This document shows positions 11,192 through 24,199 of a stretch of 64,000 bases of DNA, in pieces. The DNA comes from Sodiomyces alkalinus F11 (lineage: Eukaryota > Ascomycota > Sordariomycetes > Glomerellales > Plectosphaerellaceae): positions 4,635,166 to 4,699,165 of the forward strand of contig NW_021167081.1 in the NCBI RefSeq assembly GCF_003711515.1. The letters run 5' to 3'. The notes below the pieces were generated by a model. The model did not search any database. It worked only from the letters and a program-made list of their open reading frames with translations, and was not told the origin of the DNA. The translations under genes and the position numbers were made by a program. Numbering within the stretch: position 1 is the stretch's first letter; every line of letters begins with the position of its first letter.

Positions 11192-11677
11192 GAGACCACT
11201 TATTCCGACTAGGGCATTTGTTTATCCCGACTAGGGCATTACTGACAGCACCTGATACCAGCCGCTGCCAGCTCCGTTTATACCTACTTACCTCTATATA
11301 ACCTACGTGCCTACGTTCAATTAACGATATGGTCGGTCGGCTCGTTTATTTAATATATAGTCGGCGTCGGCGTCGTAGATAACGTGGAGGGCGAGGACGG
11401 GGTTCATTATAGCTAACTTCGGTAGGAGGTAACTGGGTTAAATCTGGATCTTCGTCGCAGGTAACAAGGACGATATAGTTAATTAAACGAGCCGACCGAC
11501 GATATCGTTAATTAAACGAGCCGACCGACGATATCGTTAATTGAACGGGCGCGACCGTATCGTTAATTGAGTGTAGGATATATATGTATATACGGCGCCC
11601 GTGACGGCTGCTGTCAGGTGCTGTCAGTAGGACCCCAGTCGGAATAAACAACTGCCCTAGTCGGAATAAGTCGTCTT
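11192..11677. mobile_element. 486-bp MITE with 8-bp TSD, not affected by RIP
   Basis: The TSD AATAAATA is perfect on both sides (11184-11191 and 11678-11685). Terminal inverted repeats of about 65 bp share ACTTATTCCGACTAGGGC and, further in, TACTGACAGCACCTGA. An 8-bp TSD is typical of hAT-type transposons, so this looks like a non-autonomous hAT-like element, although the usual CAG terminus is not seen. Inside are about 3.5 tandem 29-bp units (11471-11570) and an inverted copy at 11315-11350, which could fold into a long hairpin. It has about 34 CpA+TpG dinucleotides, against zero in the 170 bp just before it. It therefore arrived after G3 had been RIPed, or escaped as a short or single-copy sequence. 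Confidence 0.85.
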
Positions 11678-12147
11678 AATAAATATAAGGCGCGCTAGGC
11701 GAAAACGCCTCCCCTTTAATAAGTCCAGGCGTGGAGTAATAAAAGGAACTACTATCCTCTAGTTATATACCATAGAATATCACCTACCTTTATAACAAAC
11801 TACTTGCTATAGAACCTAAGCTCCGATACCGCAATAACCTTCCTAATAATTGCTAGTAGGTGTAAGCGACTATACTAACCTATACTAGTACCTATTATAG
11901 ATCCCTAGCTCTAATATAATACAAATCTTCCTAATAATTGCTAGTCGGCGTGAGAATAATAATTATACTACCTATACCGATAATAACCTTTCTAATAATC
12001 GCTAAAAGACGTAGGATAACGACTATACTATCCTATATATTAGCGTCCTTCGTCGTATGAGAGCTCTAATAAAAAGACCACGGCCGTACCAAATCCCACC
12101 CCCCTCTTTTTTCTTTTTTCCCCCCGCGGAGTATAAGGGGAGCTAAC
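11678..12147 (+). pseudogene. G3 leader / possible start of gag
   Basis: This corresponds to the region after the LTR in G2 (45770-45960), sharing the GGCGAAAACGCCTCCCCTTT block. Three short direct repeats of TCCTAATAATTGCTAGT type lie near 11845, 11935 and 11990. The stretch ends in CT/C-rich sequence and the CTAAC target of copia A2 (12143-12147). Confidence 0.5.
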
Positions 12148-12424
12148 TGTCGCACGTCAAAATAGCACTTGTATAATTAACTTAGTAGAGTAGAAATCTC
12201 GTTTGTGTGTATTATATTAAGTTATATCTGTGAGAGTCTCTAATGCCCTTAATTTAGGTGGTGAAGACTCTGTAATAGGTACTATATTATTTGGATCCTA
12301 TTCGGTCTTTTCCAGTATTCTCCGTTATTATATCTTAATACCCGAGGTCCCCGAGATCCGAAGCCCTTAGTTAGATATAGATCCCCTAGGGACTATATCG
12401 TAGTCCGTGTGCCTATGTAATACA
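12148..12424 (-). repeat. 3' LTR of copia A2
   Basis: The 277-bp repeat keeps TGTCGCACG at its left end. On the element strand it starts TGTATTACATAGGCAC, which differs from the TGTCGTATAGG start of the 5' LTR, and follows a purine tract AAGGGGG. Confidence 0.85.
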
Positions 12425-12429
12425 CCCCC

Positions 12430-15400
12430 TTAGTTAAGGTAGGTCTTCCTAGGTTAACTAACTAATTAGAGGCTTCGGTTTAAACTAAAAGCTCTTAACT
12501 TTTCTATCGTAAAATAAATAGTAAAGGGAAAACGCCCTTATAAAAGGGATCTAAATCCGCCTTATTTAACCGTTTAATTGGATTCTAGTTTAATTAGTTC
12601 CTTAATCCTGATTAGCCGGATCTACTTACTCGGATCTATATTTATCGGATCTACTACGCCCTTAGGAGCCTTCATCGTCGCTATAACCGCGGCTTTAGCG
12701 CGTTTAATCTCTTCGTGCAGTTACTTCGACTACTCGATACGATACTTTTAATCCGTTAAATTAAGCTATTACTATCGTCTTTTAATCCCTGCCTCTAGTA
12801 GTGCCTTCGTTAAGCCGTCCGCGATTATATCCTTCGTGTTCACATATATAACCTTAAAAAGACCTTACTATACTAACTAGCGGGCATACTAGTTATAAAT
12901 ATTAAGGTGCCGTAGTCTTATTCGCAGGCATTATGCCTTCTTATTAATAAGGTTAATAATCTGCTAATTATCGTAGTATAGCTATAGTTATTATTAATCT
13001 AACTAAAGCTTTAGATCTCTTAATATCCGACTAACGAATAATATCTCCTTAACGGCCTCTATAAGAGCGAGTAGTTCCGACTCTATTAACGACGTCGTAA
13101 CTATCGGTTACTTACCCGCCTTCCAGTTAATAATACCGCCGAAGAGCTTTATCGCGTATTCTTAGGAGCTTTTATAGTCTGGATTATCCCCGAAGGATGC
13201 GTCGTTTACGGTTAGGAAGAGTCTATCCCCACTGAATTCTAGGTATTAGTGGCTTATGTAATATAACAATAGCAGCACTTATTAAGCCCTCTTAAGGTGG
13301 TTAGAAAAGGGGTTAACGTTATATTAGGAAAGCTTTAAATAGACAAACGCGATAGTAGGTCTTATTATAATAGCGGTATATAGAATTAAACCTATTATAC
13401 CCTAATACTAGCGGACCTCGGTAATCGATACGTATATACCGTCATGTAATATTAACGGCTTTATAGTTAATAATAGGACGTTTAATAGTTTTTAGTAAAG
13501 GATATCTATATAGTACTTAACCGCGATCTTCTTTACGTAGGAGGACTATAATAGCTATAATCTACGTATAGCTCTATCTCTTAGAACCTTAATTCCTAGG
13601 AACTAATAGATTTCGTCGCCTCCTAATAACCTATAGCTTCGTTTAAGGGCAGCCTCGAGGTTATCGGCGTTAGTCTTATAATGTCTATAGTAGATAAGTC
13701 TGATATCGTTAACGTAAAAGAATAGGATTAAATTATCGCGGATTATACTGTAGGGGTTACTAGGCACGCCCGTGAATCCTATCTTCTATAGCGAACCGCT
13801 AAACTCCTCTTACTATAGTTGTAGCGATACCCTTAATCCGAAAAGGGCTTTCCGTAATAGTAGTACCTTACCTAGCACATCGTAGCCTTACGGTGTAGCC
13901 TTACGGTATCTTTATAAATACTTCTTCTTTAAGGCTAGCGTTAACGAGCGCGTTAATAGTATTGAACTACCTTATCTCTAGATTAAATCGGGCGGCGATA
14001 GCTATTAGTATACGGAAGGACTATAAGGTTAGTATAGCGGCGTAATTATCTTTAGTCTCGAACCGTTTTTATTAATCCCCTTATACTATAAGGGGTGCCT
14101 TATACTTAAGGAGGGTGCCTTCTTTATTAAGTTTATAGGTATATACCTATCTATAGACGAGGACTTATTACTTATTAGTCTAATTACCGCCTACCTACTA
14201 CTAATAGCCTATCTATTAGTGGTCCTTAAGGTATTCCCCTTTAGCCTATAACCACCGCTCCCGTAACCGGTAGAGGCGTATATTATAGTAGTGGGTTAGC
14301 AGAGGCGGGAGATCCTCGCGGGTTGGATATAATAGCGGCTAGGAGGCGTTAGTGAGAGATGGATGTATAGTACCTATATCGCTATCGTTAATAGCTTACT
14401 TCCTTATATGTATAGGGTGATAAGTCCTTTTAGCGTTTAAGAACGCTTTCTAGGTATGATCGTTCTATACTTTCTCGGTCGTATAAAGTCTTATAATACT
14501 TCTTGTAATAGATAGGCGCGCGGCCGATAGGCTTATAGCCGATCGGCACCCCCTAGGGGTATCCACGGCTACCTGTTAGTGGTTATCGTCTTCTTCCACC
14601 TTCACGCCCCGGAATACCACTAGCGCTATAAGGAACCCGCGCGTAGGATCTTCCGGGGATATTAGAGGCGTGGGAAACGGTTTCAATCTCGTAGTAAACC
14701 GTGGAGTATCTATAGTAAGAGCGGTCTCCTCTTCCGTAGTAGTAGCGGGGCCTATAATAATAGTAGTGACATCTTTTATAGTAATAGCGACTGCCTTATC
14801 TTTATCCGTAGCTATAGCGGTAGTGTCGCCTTTACGCGTAGTAATAACGGTAGCGTAGTCTTCTTTTATAGTAATTGTAGTGTCCGTAGTAATAGCGGTG
14901 CTTGTAGTAATAGCGGTAGCCTCTGTTATAGTAATAGCGATAGCCTTACCTTTATCCGTAGTAATAGTGGTAGCGTTAGAGTCTTCCGACTTAAGATCTA
15001 ATACGTCTACGGCTATACCCCTTAATAGCAGCCTATTCGCGGTCGCTATATTATTAGATTAGGTGATATAGATAGATTACAGGTATTCTCTAATTTTCTG
15101 AGCGGAAGCTATAGCTTATAGCGTTTTAATCCTGCCGTTAAAAGTCTTATCTTCGTTGAAGATTATATCTCTTATAGTAATAATATCCGTTAGGTATAGT
15201 AGCTATACACAGAAGTTATTCAAGGAGTAGCATCCGAAATAATAACCGATCTCTACCTTCGGTTCGAGGCTTTATAGGCGGTTCCTTTTAGCTTAGATAT
15301 TACGCGTTTTTATAAAGACTTTATAGCCGTATACTTATAAGTGCGTGTGGTTAGGTTAACGACTGCGTAGGTCTTTATATAGCGTCTTCCATTCGTTGAT

Positions 15401-16080
15401 ATATTATAGGGTTTTATTATATAGATATATAGTAGTCTTAAAGATCTTAGGCTAGATAGATATATGTAGATTAGCTCTAATCCTTATAGCATATGCCCTT
15501 CGCTTAACGATACCTTTAATCCGTTCTGCGAAGCTGTTTTAATCCTGTAAATATAGTGCTAAGGGCTAACCTTCTACCCCCTTAGCAGCGAGGAAAGTAA
15601 CGACTTCTAGGTACTAAAGTATCTCGGAATCGGCTCATAGGATACGTAGCCTAATATCGAATTCGGTCTTAAGTACGGTAAAAACGTCTTTTAACGTATA
15701 AAGGATAGACCCTTAGTCCCTCTTCTATAGGTAGTAATTCTATGTATACCCTATAAACACGTTTATAACGAATATGATAGACTTATATAGGCCGCTTAAT
15801 GATTCTGACTCTTCTAGATCGTGAAAATCGATAGCTAGAGCTTTGCCAGGCCTTAAAGGGTAGAGGGATAGGGCCTTAAAGTGTAGAGGGATAGTATACG
15901 CCTGATCTACGTAGGCACTTACGATTATCCGTATATATTATACTCTACGGTTTGCGGCCCCTTAATCCTTACCCCTTAAGTGGCGTTAACGATCCTTGTA
16001 AGGGTATCGGTGCTATAATATCCGAGGCGTTTATGCTACCTTTACGCGGTAGTCTTCCGCGGTTACCGCGGTTATTATAA
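12430..16080 (-). pseudogene. Copia A2 integrase, RT and RNase H
   Basis: The RT active-site block reads FFYVNDI at about 13690-13720; the family motif is YVDD, and the Asp-to-Asn change is what a TpG-to-TpA mutation gives. The integrase and post-integrase part at 15060-15950 matches A3 at 62446-62880. A low-complexity linker (14660-15010) made of repeated Thr/Pro-type codons shows up on the opposite strand as false Val/Ile-rich frames. The product would have been the copia polyprotein that copies and integrates the element; it cannot be made now. Confidence 0.75.
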
Positions 16081-17392
16081 TCCCCTATACGGGATATCGC
16101 GGGGATACCGAGTCGAAACCATAAACACGGTAACCGTCGTGGCTTCCGCGCACTTAATTATATACTAGCCGTGGATATCTAGTAGCTTATAGATAGGCCG
16201 GTTATCGGTAAAGCTAATAATAGTGTTATTTATAGTATCCTAGTAGTAGCCTTATAGGCGTAGCTAGTATTCTAAGATAATCTTAGTAACGAACTCCTTA
16301 TAGTATATAATATTACGGAGGCGTAATAGCCTTTTCGTACCTGGTAGGGATTATATACGTGGGTTAACGTCTCCGTATCCGAGGATAGAAGCCTTATAAG
16401 TACCTACCTAGAGTGACGATAGTTTACTAGTAGGCAGTCTAATAGCCGTAAAACGGCCTTAATTATTAAAGACGTGCATTAACGATCCTAAGTCTAGGAT
16501 CGCGTAGTGTAGTAGTGCTTTAGCTTAGTTAACAGGGAGGGACGCTCCCTATTATGATCTTAATAGTATCGTTGTATAAGGGCGCGCTACCCCCCCTTCT
16601 TAGGAGGGGTGGACGCCTAGTTACCCTATCGCGGTAATGAATAGGTCTTTTAAAACTATAGTTATAGCCGGCTTAGTAACCCGCCGGTTTTATAGTATAG
16701 TAGTTATACTAGGCGTAGTATTATAAAGCTAATCTTCCTAGACCTGCTTTATTTTACTAGCTGTGGTAGTAGCCCCTAAGGCTTCCCGTCTTTTCTATAT
16801 CACGGTATCCACGCGGCTTTTAAAACTATAGTTATATATCTTCTATTCTATAACCTTCGTAATATTTTCACGGCTACGCTAGCTATAAAGGCGTATATCC
16901 GGCCTTATATACTAATAGGCGGCGGTAGTATAGGTATTCTCGTATATCTTATAAGGCCTCCTTATTACGGGAGGGATAGCCTGTATGTATTACTACGAGG
17001 ACGCTTCTTATTATCTTTATTATTAGTAGTATCCTTAGTATCGGGGAGGTTCCTAAGGGTATTAAAGGTGCCTCTCCCAACTCTAGGCTTTATAGCGGAG
17101 GATTATAGGTTTTTTATATTACTAAGAACCGCCCTTAGAGCCTTTGCAAAGTCGTTAATTATTCGCTTATTTTCCGTAATCGTATCGTAATTATTTACTA
17201 GGTAATTATTACTTTATTCCTAGGCGATAAGTCTAATAGCTTTCAACGCGACTTCCGCCTAATACTCCGCGTTTAATAGCTCTAAAGCGCCTGTAGATTA
17301 ATAGTGTATTATCGCTATTTTCTAGCTTATAACCTACCTGTCTATATCCTTAGGTATAGCCTTTATAGGTATAGTGTATTATAGGTATAGGA
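16080..17392 (-). pseudogene. Copia A2 gag C-terminal part and protease
   Basis: It aligns with A1 at 3805-5150 and with the reverse strand of A3 at 55066-56400. The minus-strand reading includes a stretch equivalent to the retropepsin region of A3 (IHVFNNQGRF type) and a gag helix region near 17050-17200. It stops at the CTAGA target of G1 (17393-17397). Confidence 0.7.
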
Positions 17393-17397
17393 CTAGA

Positions 17398-17820
17398 TGA
17401 TATGCCCTAGCTAGATAAATCCCTGGCCAGCCAGTACTATAGGACCTAGAGAATCTAGGATTTAATATACCCTAGCCGGGCACAACTCTAGCTAGCTAGC
17501 ACTATCGGACCTAGGAAACCCAGGATTTAGAGGGTAACCTTTACTATAGTAAAAAGGGTATAATAAAGATATCTTATCTAAGCTAAGGGGGCGCGCCCCT
17601 AGGACTTAAGTATCCACGGGTGAACCCCGTGGAATCCTCGGCTTCGACGTATAGGAACCCGGGGGATTCCCCGGTATTTACTAATTATACCCTAGAGAAG
17701 CTATAGTACACCCTAAAGGTACCCGTGGTATATCCCTTAGGTGCTATGGCTTAAACTATAGTACCGCTAGGGTACTCCGTGGTACGCCCTGGTGTTCCCG
17801 GTAGAATCCGGGGCGTATTA
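17398..17820 (-). repeat. 3' LTR of gypsy G1
   Basis: On the plus strand it starts TGATATGCCCTAGCTAG, an end with its TG still intact, and finishes GGGGCGTATTA. It is 423 bp, the same length as its partner at 33081-33503, and related to the G3 LTRs. Confidence 0.9.
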
Positions 17821-18149
17821 AATACCCCGGGCGATAAAGCCCTACGTCCCGCGGGCTTTCCCCGGCGACTACGATAGCCTTACTTAAGGCGTATCGTGGT
17901 TATACTAGTAAACCACGGTATAATCGGGATAATAGAAAGAAAAAGTTTCTTACGCGGCGGTGCCCCTATAACGACCGCCGCCGTTATTACCTACTACCTA
18001 GCCGGCTTAGTATAAGAAGAAAAGAAAATAATAAATATAAAAAGGAATATACCAATACCGCGGCGTTCCGTGTTTACCGTATACCCCGGTAAGTCTCCAC
18101 TATATCTTAAACCCTTTTTACTACTCTATATAGTCACTCGAGGATTATT

Positions 18150-19770
18150 ACCCCGTTATCGTCTTCTATATCCGCCACGGCTTATACCTTATCAGGGAAG
18201 CCTTAAAGGTTAACGTCGACGTCTAAGATAATAGATACTTTATTAAGCATTATCTTATCCGCGAGCTTAAGGAGGTTAGTAGGGTTAATATCGCTAAACG
18301 CTAATAGTCCGGCGTAAGTACGGTTAGCGTGCTATTATTTAAGCACGGTGTACGCTAGGATAATACGAGTTATTAGCTTATAGTCGGCTATCATACGGTT
18401 AGCTAGCTACTCTTTATAGCTGGCTAATACTTAACTATCGCCTCTGAGAGGCCCTAGGTATATAAGCTTTCCTTTACGGAAATAGCGAACTACTATTATT
18501 AGGTCTAATATACTCTATACGGCGCTAGGGGCGATAATATCTTTACTTATAGAGTAGAGTTATTTACCGGCTAGGATTAATAATATAGTTTTATAGCCGC
18601 GCTAGTCGACTATTACGAGGTCCTAGCTACCCTCGGCGATTATATAGAAAAAGGGCTACGCGTCCTTATCGCGTAATTATACCCTAAAATACTTAACCGT
18701 GTCTATACGGAGTTTCTCCCGGGACCCTTTACCGCGATACGCTTAGCCGGCGTTATTATTCCTTTATACGCGTTTAGTACGGGCCGCTTAGACGCCTTAA
18801 TAGGCGTGGCGATATTCGGCGCGCCGCCCTAGTATACTTAGCCGAGGAAGTTATTAACCAATAGGATATTAATATCCTAGTCCTTATTATAGCCGAGGCC
18901 TATTATTAGGCCCTTAAGGAACTTCTTGGCCAGCATATTATGCATCGCGGCCTCCTTAGTGTATTCCTAGGACTTACGGCGATACTCGTCTTCGGTGATA
19001 GTCTTACCCTATATACCTAGAAGATTATATATCGCCTGCGAGAGGAAGGTTTACTCCCGCTAATAGTTTATTATATACTTAGGAATAGTCACGACGTTAC
19101 TTTCGCGGGGGGCTATAGCGGGATCGGTAACTAATGAGCTACTTACCTTAACCTTATTCTGTATATTAATATATATAGCCGACCGGGGGCCTAATATAAT
19201 AGCGGGGGAGTTAGTGTTCGTGGCGGTATTGTTCTAGGGCGTTTTAGTATATTGACCGGTATAGTTACGCGGGGCCTCCGCGTTATATCCTATAATATAT
19301 TACTTAAATAGGGTCTTTTGCTGGTTCTATAACACTATATACTTACTAGCGTTTAGTAAGTATTCGGGCTAGGGGTATTACCTAATAGTCTACTTAGCCT
19401 TAACCTCGGTTATACCCTGGTTTACCTAGGGATATTCGGGCGGTACAAAGATTATAAAGTCTAGGTCACGAGTAGCGGGATAGTTATATTATTAGGTCTT
19501 TACGAAACGGCGGAAGTCCTTAAGTTTATCCTTATATACTTTGATCTATACGCTAAAGATCGTGCTAATAGTAAAGAGCTTATACTTAAGTCTCTCCTCT
19601 CCGCCGTATATCGTGATAGCGCGGAGGTAGCCCTCCTTAGTAAGCCCGTGGTCGGCCCTTTTTATAGTCCTAAACGCCTTCTTAAACATTTCCCGGTACT
19701 CTATATCCTTTAACGGCTAATAGGAACTAAGGGAGGTAACTATATAGTATACCGCGGGGGGCGGTATAGG
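18150..19770 (-). pseudogene. Extra ORF downstream of pol in gypsy G1 (ORFX)
   Basis: The reverse strand from about 19750 reads PLKDIEYREMFKKAF, then GLTKEGYLRAITIYGGEERL, YKLFTIS, DKLKDFRRFVKT, NYPATRDLDFIIFVPPEYP and QPEYLLNASKYIVLQ. The same blocks occur at 52820-54490 in G2 and 36330-37990 in G3. It is on the sense strand of the element, after the chromodomain, where envelope-like genes sit in some retroelements. I see no signal peptide or membrane segment. Function unknown. LINE L2 separates it from pol in this copy. Confidence 0.65.
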
Positions 19771-20054
19771 GAGACGGCGTTAATAGGGAAAGGCAGGGAA
19801 TATATACGCTAAGGTATAAGGGGAGTTAGGGGTAGTAAATTAAGTGGGTAATAAGGAGATATTCTAAGATAACGATATTACAAGGGAAGTATAGGAAAAT
19901 AAAGGTGAATTATAATAGCGATATAAGCGATTGCGGTAGTAGTGTATAAGAGATGGAGGGAGGCAGACCTAAAGTATTATAGGCGCGATATTATATTTTC
20001 TAGTACCTAGTAAAGCGCCGTGGTAACTATGGTTATTACGGCGGCCGGTAGAAG

Positions 20055-20076
20055 GTGTGTGTGTGTGTGTGTGTGT
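20055..20076. repeat. (GT)11 microsatellite at the LINE L2 tail
   Basis: Eleven GT units with all TpG intact stand inside sequence that has otherwise lost CpA/TpG. The tract probably combines the LINE's simple-repeat tail and its target duplication and expanded after RIP. Confidence 0.9.
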
Positions 20077-20149
20077 CTATTTAATGCCTTGGCGGTACGC
20101 CAGTGAATACTGGGTCCGCGCCCTATATAAGGTATCGGGCGGTATGGCT

Positions 20150-23100
20150 TCTATATATCTATGGCCGGGTCGGATAGTGCTAATCGCTTAACTCTATACC
20201 TCCCCTTTATTAAATTCGACAAAGTCCGTACTATACTATCTAAAGTATATAAGATAAGGAAAGTTTTCTATATCCTATATCCGGCGGTGCACCCTCGGGG
20301 GTCTCCTTACTCTGTCTATCTTAGCCCCTACATTATAGGTGGTAACTCTCTTCCTGATCGAGAGGGTAATAGGTAAATCCTTTTTAGGAAGCCCGTTACT
20401 TCGTTTAGTGCGGCGAATACCTCGCTATTCCTTAGTATTTCTATGAAGGTCTCCTATAGGTTATATCTTCTGCGTGGTTTATTGTGCTAGAGCTAGGCTA
20501 GCTATTTACTATTCCTAATCCCTCTAACCTTATAGTAGTAGGCGAAGTGTTCCCTTATTTTTATATAATCGTAGCTATAGTCCGTATCGAAGTCTTAGTA
20601 GTGGAATTATTTGTGATATTCCCTAAATTCTCTATACCTAGTACGTGCCTAAAGGAGGCGTATTAGTATTCTTCGGGGGAGGCGAAGCTCTTTTAGCTCG
20701 CGCCGGTAAAAGCCTAGCCTCTACTATAAGGTCTTATTATACCCGTTTAGTCGGGTAGCGGTATACTACTTTCGAAGCCTAGCGTTAGAGTATATCGCCG
20801 CTAAGGCTTTCACTCTAGCCTAGGTCGGCCTCTTATTTTCCGGAACTATACTATACGTGTCTTTACTAGAGCAGAGTTCGTCGGCCCTTTTATTACCCGG
20901 TATTCCTATATACCCCGGGTACGACTTAGGCATAGTAAAGGTATTCTTCGCTATCTTCTACTATTATAGGAACTTATTTCTCGACGATTTAGGGGCCGTG
21001 CCGGCGAGCCCCTTAATTACTGCCTGGCTATCGATATTGTAAATAATCTCATCTATATCAAGGAGTCTTAGCGCTACGGCTAGGCCGCGCGTGGCTTTTA
21101 TTACCTCTCCGTTAAATACTACTATATTACGTAGGTATCCGCGCCCCGAGGTGATTTCTTAACCGCCGCGCTAGACGGAGAAGGCCTAGGTTATACTTAA
21201 CTCTTTTTACGAGCCGTTACTATAGATAAGGGTATATTCCGGTCATAGGCGGTCCGCCTAGGCTATAAAGGCTATTATAGCCGTTTACTTTAGGCGGTCC
21301 TCGAGGAGCTAATCTTTATAGCTTTTTCCGGTAAAACGGGGACGGGCTATAGGGTATCTTAGCAGATTTATCTCTACTAGCTCCCGTGTCTATAGGATAC
21401 GTGACTTTCTAATCAGGGCCTTACTTGTCCTAGTATCCCCCTTTATAATTATCTTCACGGCTTATATAAGGAGGTATTCCGCTTTTAGTCTAGCGAGTCT
21501 TATCGTGTAGCGTTGGCGTATGTATTCGGCGTATTCCTCTACGGAGAGAACGCCAGCCTCGCGGTGTAAAGCTACTCTAAGCACTATTTTCTATATCGGT
21601 AGGACTGCGCGTAGTATTATTATCTATACTTTCGTTATAGTTAGTAGTCTCAGGAGGTGGCCGGATAATAACCGGTACTACTTCTTATTAGTAACGTCGA
21701 AGCGTCTCTAAGCTAGGGCCGTTTTCCCTTCCTACTAAATCCCTACGCCGTGGTATGTGATTATTAGGATACACGTTAAAGCTACCCGCCATAGTAATAC
21801 TAGGTTTAGTCCGTAGGTGACTCCGGTAAGACCTCTAATATAGGTGGCGACCTTAAGACCTTTTCGGGCCTATATCTTAATATAGTCCCGGAACTCGAGT
21901 CGTCTATTTATATAGACGCTAAGCCACCGAATAGGGGCGGGTATATATTACCCCCTAGGGCTAGTCTTATAGGCTACTATGACTTTATAGTATAGATAGG
22001 AAATCCTAATAAAGGGGAATTAGGGGTTATTTTAGCGGGTGGAGAGTTACGCTTTAGCCCTATCGAAGTTTAATTCCACCCTATTCTCTTTATACTAAGA
22101 GAGCTATTTCTTTACTATTTTAGTGGCTAGTCGTACTGCTTCGTCGATATCCTTATAGGCGGTAATAATACAGGAGTTATTAGTGTATCCGAACCGATTC
22201 TCCTTATTAGGCAGTTTATATATATCTGCGATACTAAGGGCGTATCCGATAGGGGAAGCCGGTAATCCTTATAGAGTCGTACGGGGTCTAGCGGGGTATA
22301 GTCGGCTAGGTATAAGTCCCCGAAGATAACTCGGGCTTATCGCTCCGCGGCGAAGAATTCCTACTACTTAATAGTAGGGGTATCCTACCCCTACTAGCGT
22401 AGTCTATACACGAATTATCCGTGGAGGACTATATTAAAAGCCCCTTTTATATCGTTAGTTATAGCGGTAACCTGCTTTCCCTAAGCTAGCTATAATTCGA
22501 CTTTATAGGTAAGTACTACGGCGAGGTCGATTATCGACTATCCCGGGAGGGCTCTAATATACTAGGGGTTTAGGATTCCTGCTACTATTACTCGGTATAC
22601 GGTCCTTTTCGCTATTAAGCGTTTAAGACCTTTACCTAGGACGCTAAGTAGCTAAATCGGGCGGTACCCGGTAATAGTTAAGGAGTCTTTTCTAGGCTTC
22701 CCGATTATCACCACGTCTCCTTTTCGGAAGGTTTAGGGGTAGTGTCCGGCTCGCCTATAGGCTTCGAAGAGTCTTATAACCTCTTCCTTAATTTTCGGCT
22801 ATACTAGCCGTAGGAGAGGGATAAAGACGTTATCCCCGCTAGGGGCGGTTATAGTAACCTCTACCGTATAGTACCGTGCCTTGTCTTTTAGGATCGGGCT
22901 ATCCTCTAGAATAGGTTATGACTAGGCTATTAGGTGATTCTAGGGGACTTTTAGGTCTTCGATATCCGGCTTCCAAGCTAGTTTAGTCCTATATAGGAGG
23001 GCTACCTTTTATATATTTTTGAAGTATTCTAGACTATCGTAAAAGATCGGGGGGGGGGGGTGTTAGCCCCTCCCCTAACTTATACTAGTCGATAACCTTA

Positions 23101-24150
23101 TAGAGTTCTTTAGTATTCTTTACCTCTCTAATCCGTTTATTTTAATACTCTTTACTTACCTGTCGTACTATCTTATAAAAGGTCTATTTTACTTCAGTAT
23201 TATTTAGGTTATAATATCTATAGCGTATCGCCTCTCTATAAGCCTCTCTATCTTCGTCGTTCTACTATAGTTATCTATTCCTTACTAGGCCACGGGATAG
23301 TGTCTCTAATTATCGTAGTAAGCTTATAATAACCTCGGTTAGGTGCTAGGCCTATTAGTCTAGGTATTCGGGGTCCGATTCCTCGCGTTCTATCGGTAAA
23401 GTTAGAAACTATAGGTTCTCCTAGACTTCTCTCTTAATCGCTACTTACTTATCCTTATCCTCCGGGATAGTAAAGCGAGTAGGTCTAGTCGGGTTATTTA
23501 CTATATTAATATATACGGTACTAACCTATCCTAAGAGGGGGTAATAGTAGGCCGGCGCCCTGGCCTCCTCCGTTACCTTAATATCGGTATACGGGGCCAT
23601 GGAGAACATTAGGTCTATAACTATCTAATACCCTCCTTAGCTATAAGTCGTCCTCCCGGGTATATTATATAGTGAGAGCCTATTCCCTTCTATCTATTCG
23701 GCGATCTTATCTCCCTTACCTATAATCTAGGGTGCCTCTAGCTCCTAGTCCCGGTATCTTACGTTAAAGTCCCCTCCGATCGTGATATTCGGTGGGGAAG
23801 TCTAGTCTATTAGCGTATCCTAGGTGTCTAGATCTCTAGATAGTCCTCTATAGATATTGAGGAAATATATCCCGTTTACCTTTACTAGTAGTAGGTCCCT
23901 CAATCCTAGCGAGGGGGATTCTATCTATTACGTGTTAAGTCCTACTCGTATATAGGTTATAACCCTTAGCTCGTCTTTAGGGCTAGGCTATAACCTAATT
24001 AGTAAGAATTTCTTATAGTCCGGCAGGTTTAGTAAGGTCCTAACCCGGGTATCTCCTTTTAGTGGCTCTTAGTATATAAGTATATCGAGCTTTGCTTTAT
24101 CCACTAATACTAGCGCCGCCTTTAGCAGGTTACGGTTCTTATCCACGTTC
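20150..24150 (-). pseudogene. LINE L2 ORF2: endonuclease and reverse transcriptase
   Basis: Starting near 24130, the reverse strand gives an AP-type endonuclease (VDKAKLDILIYQEPLKGDTR, then TIGGDFNVRYRD near 23760), and further left the RT (FGDLYLADYT near 22300, the RIP-altered FADD region). The Tad/Jockey-type post-RT block follows (LEFRDYIKIQARKGLKVATY near 21890) with RNase H-like sequence toward 20400. The matching plus-strand copy is 39140-41745. Short open plus-strand frames in this interval are antisense artefacts. Confidence 0.75.
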
Positions 24151-24199
24151 TGTTATACGTAGGATAGCCCTGTCCGGGAAGTTATAGGCCCCCGGTTAC

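Noticed and set aside
14670..15062. Val/Ile-rich plus-strand frames resembling membrane proteins
   Set aside because: They are antisense to the low-complexity linker of copia A2 pol, and the same artefact appears at 62881-63264 in A3.
20161..21711. Short plus-strand frames (20161-20376, 20857-21042, 21520-21711)
   Set aside because: All are antisense to LINE L2 ORF2, and none is preserved in the L3 copy.
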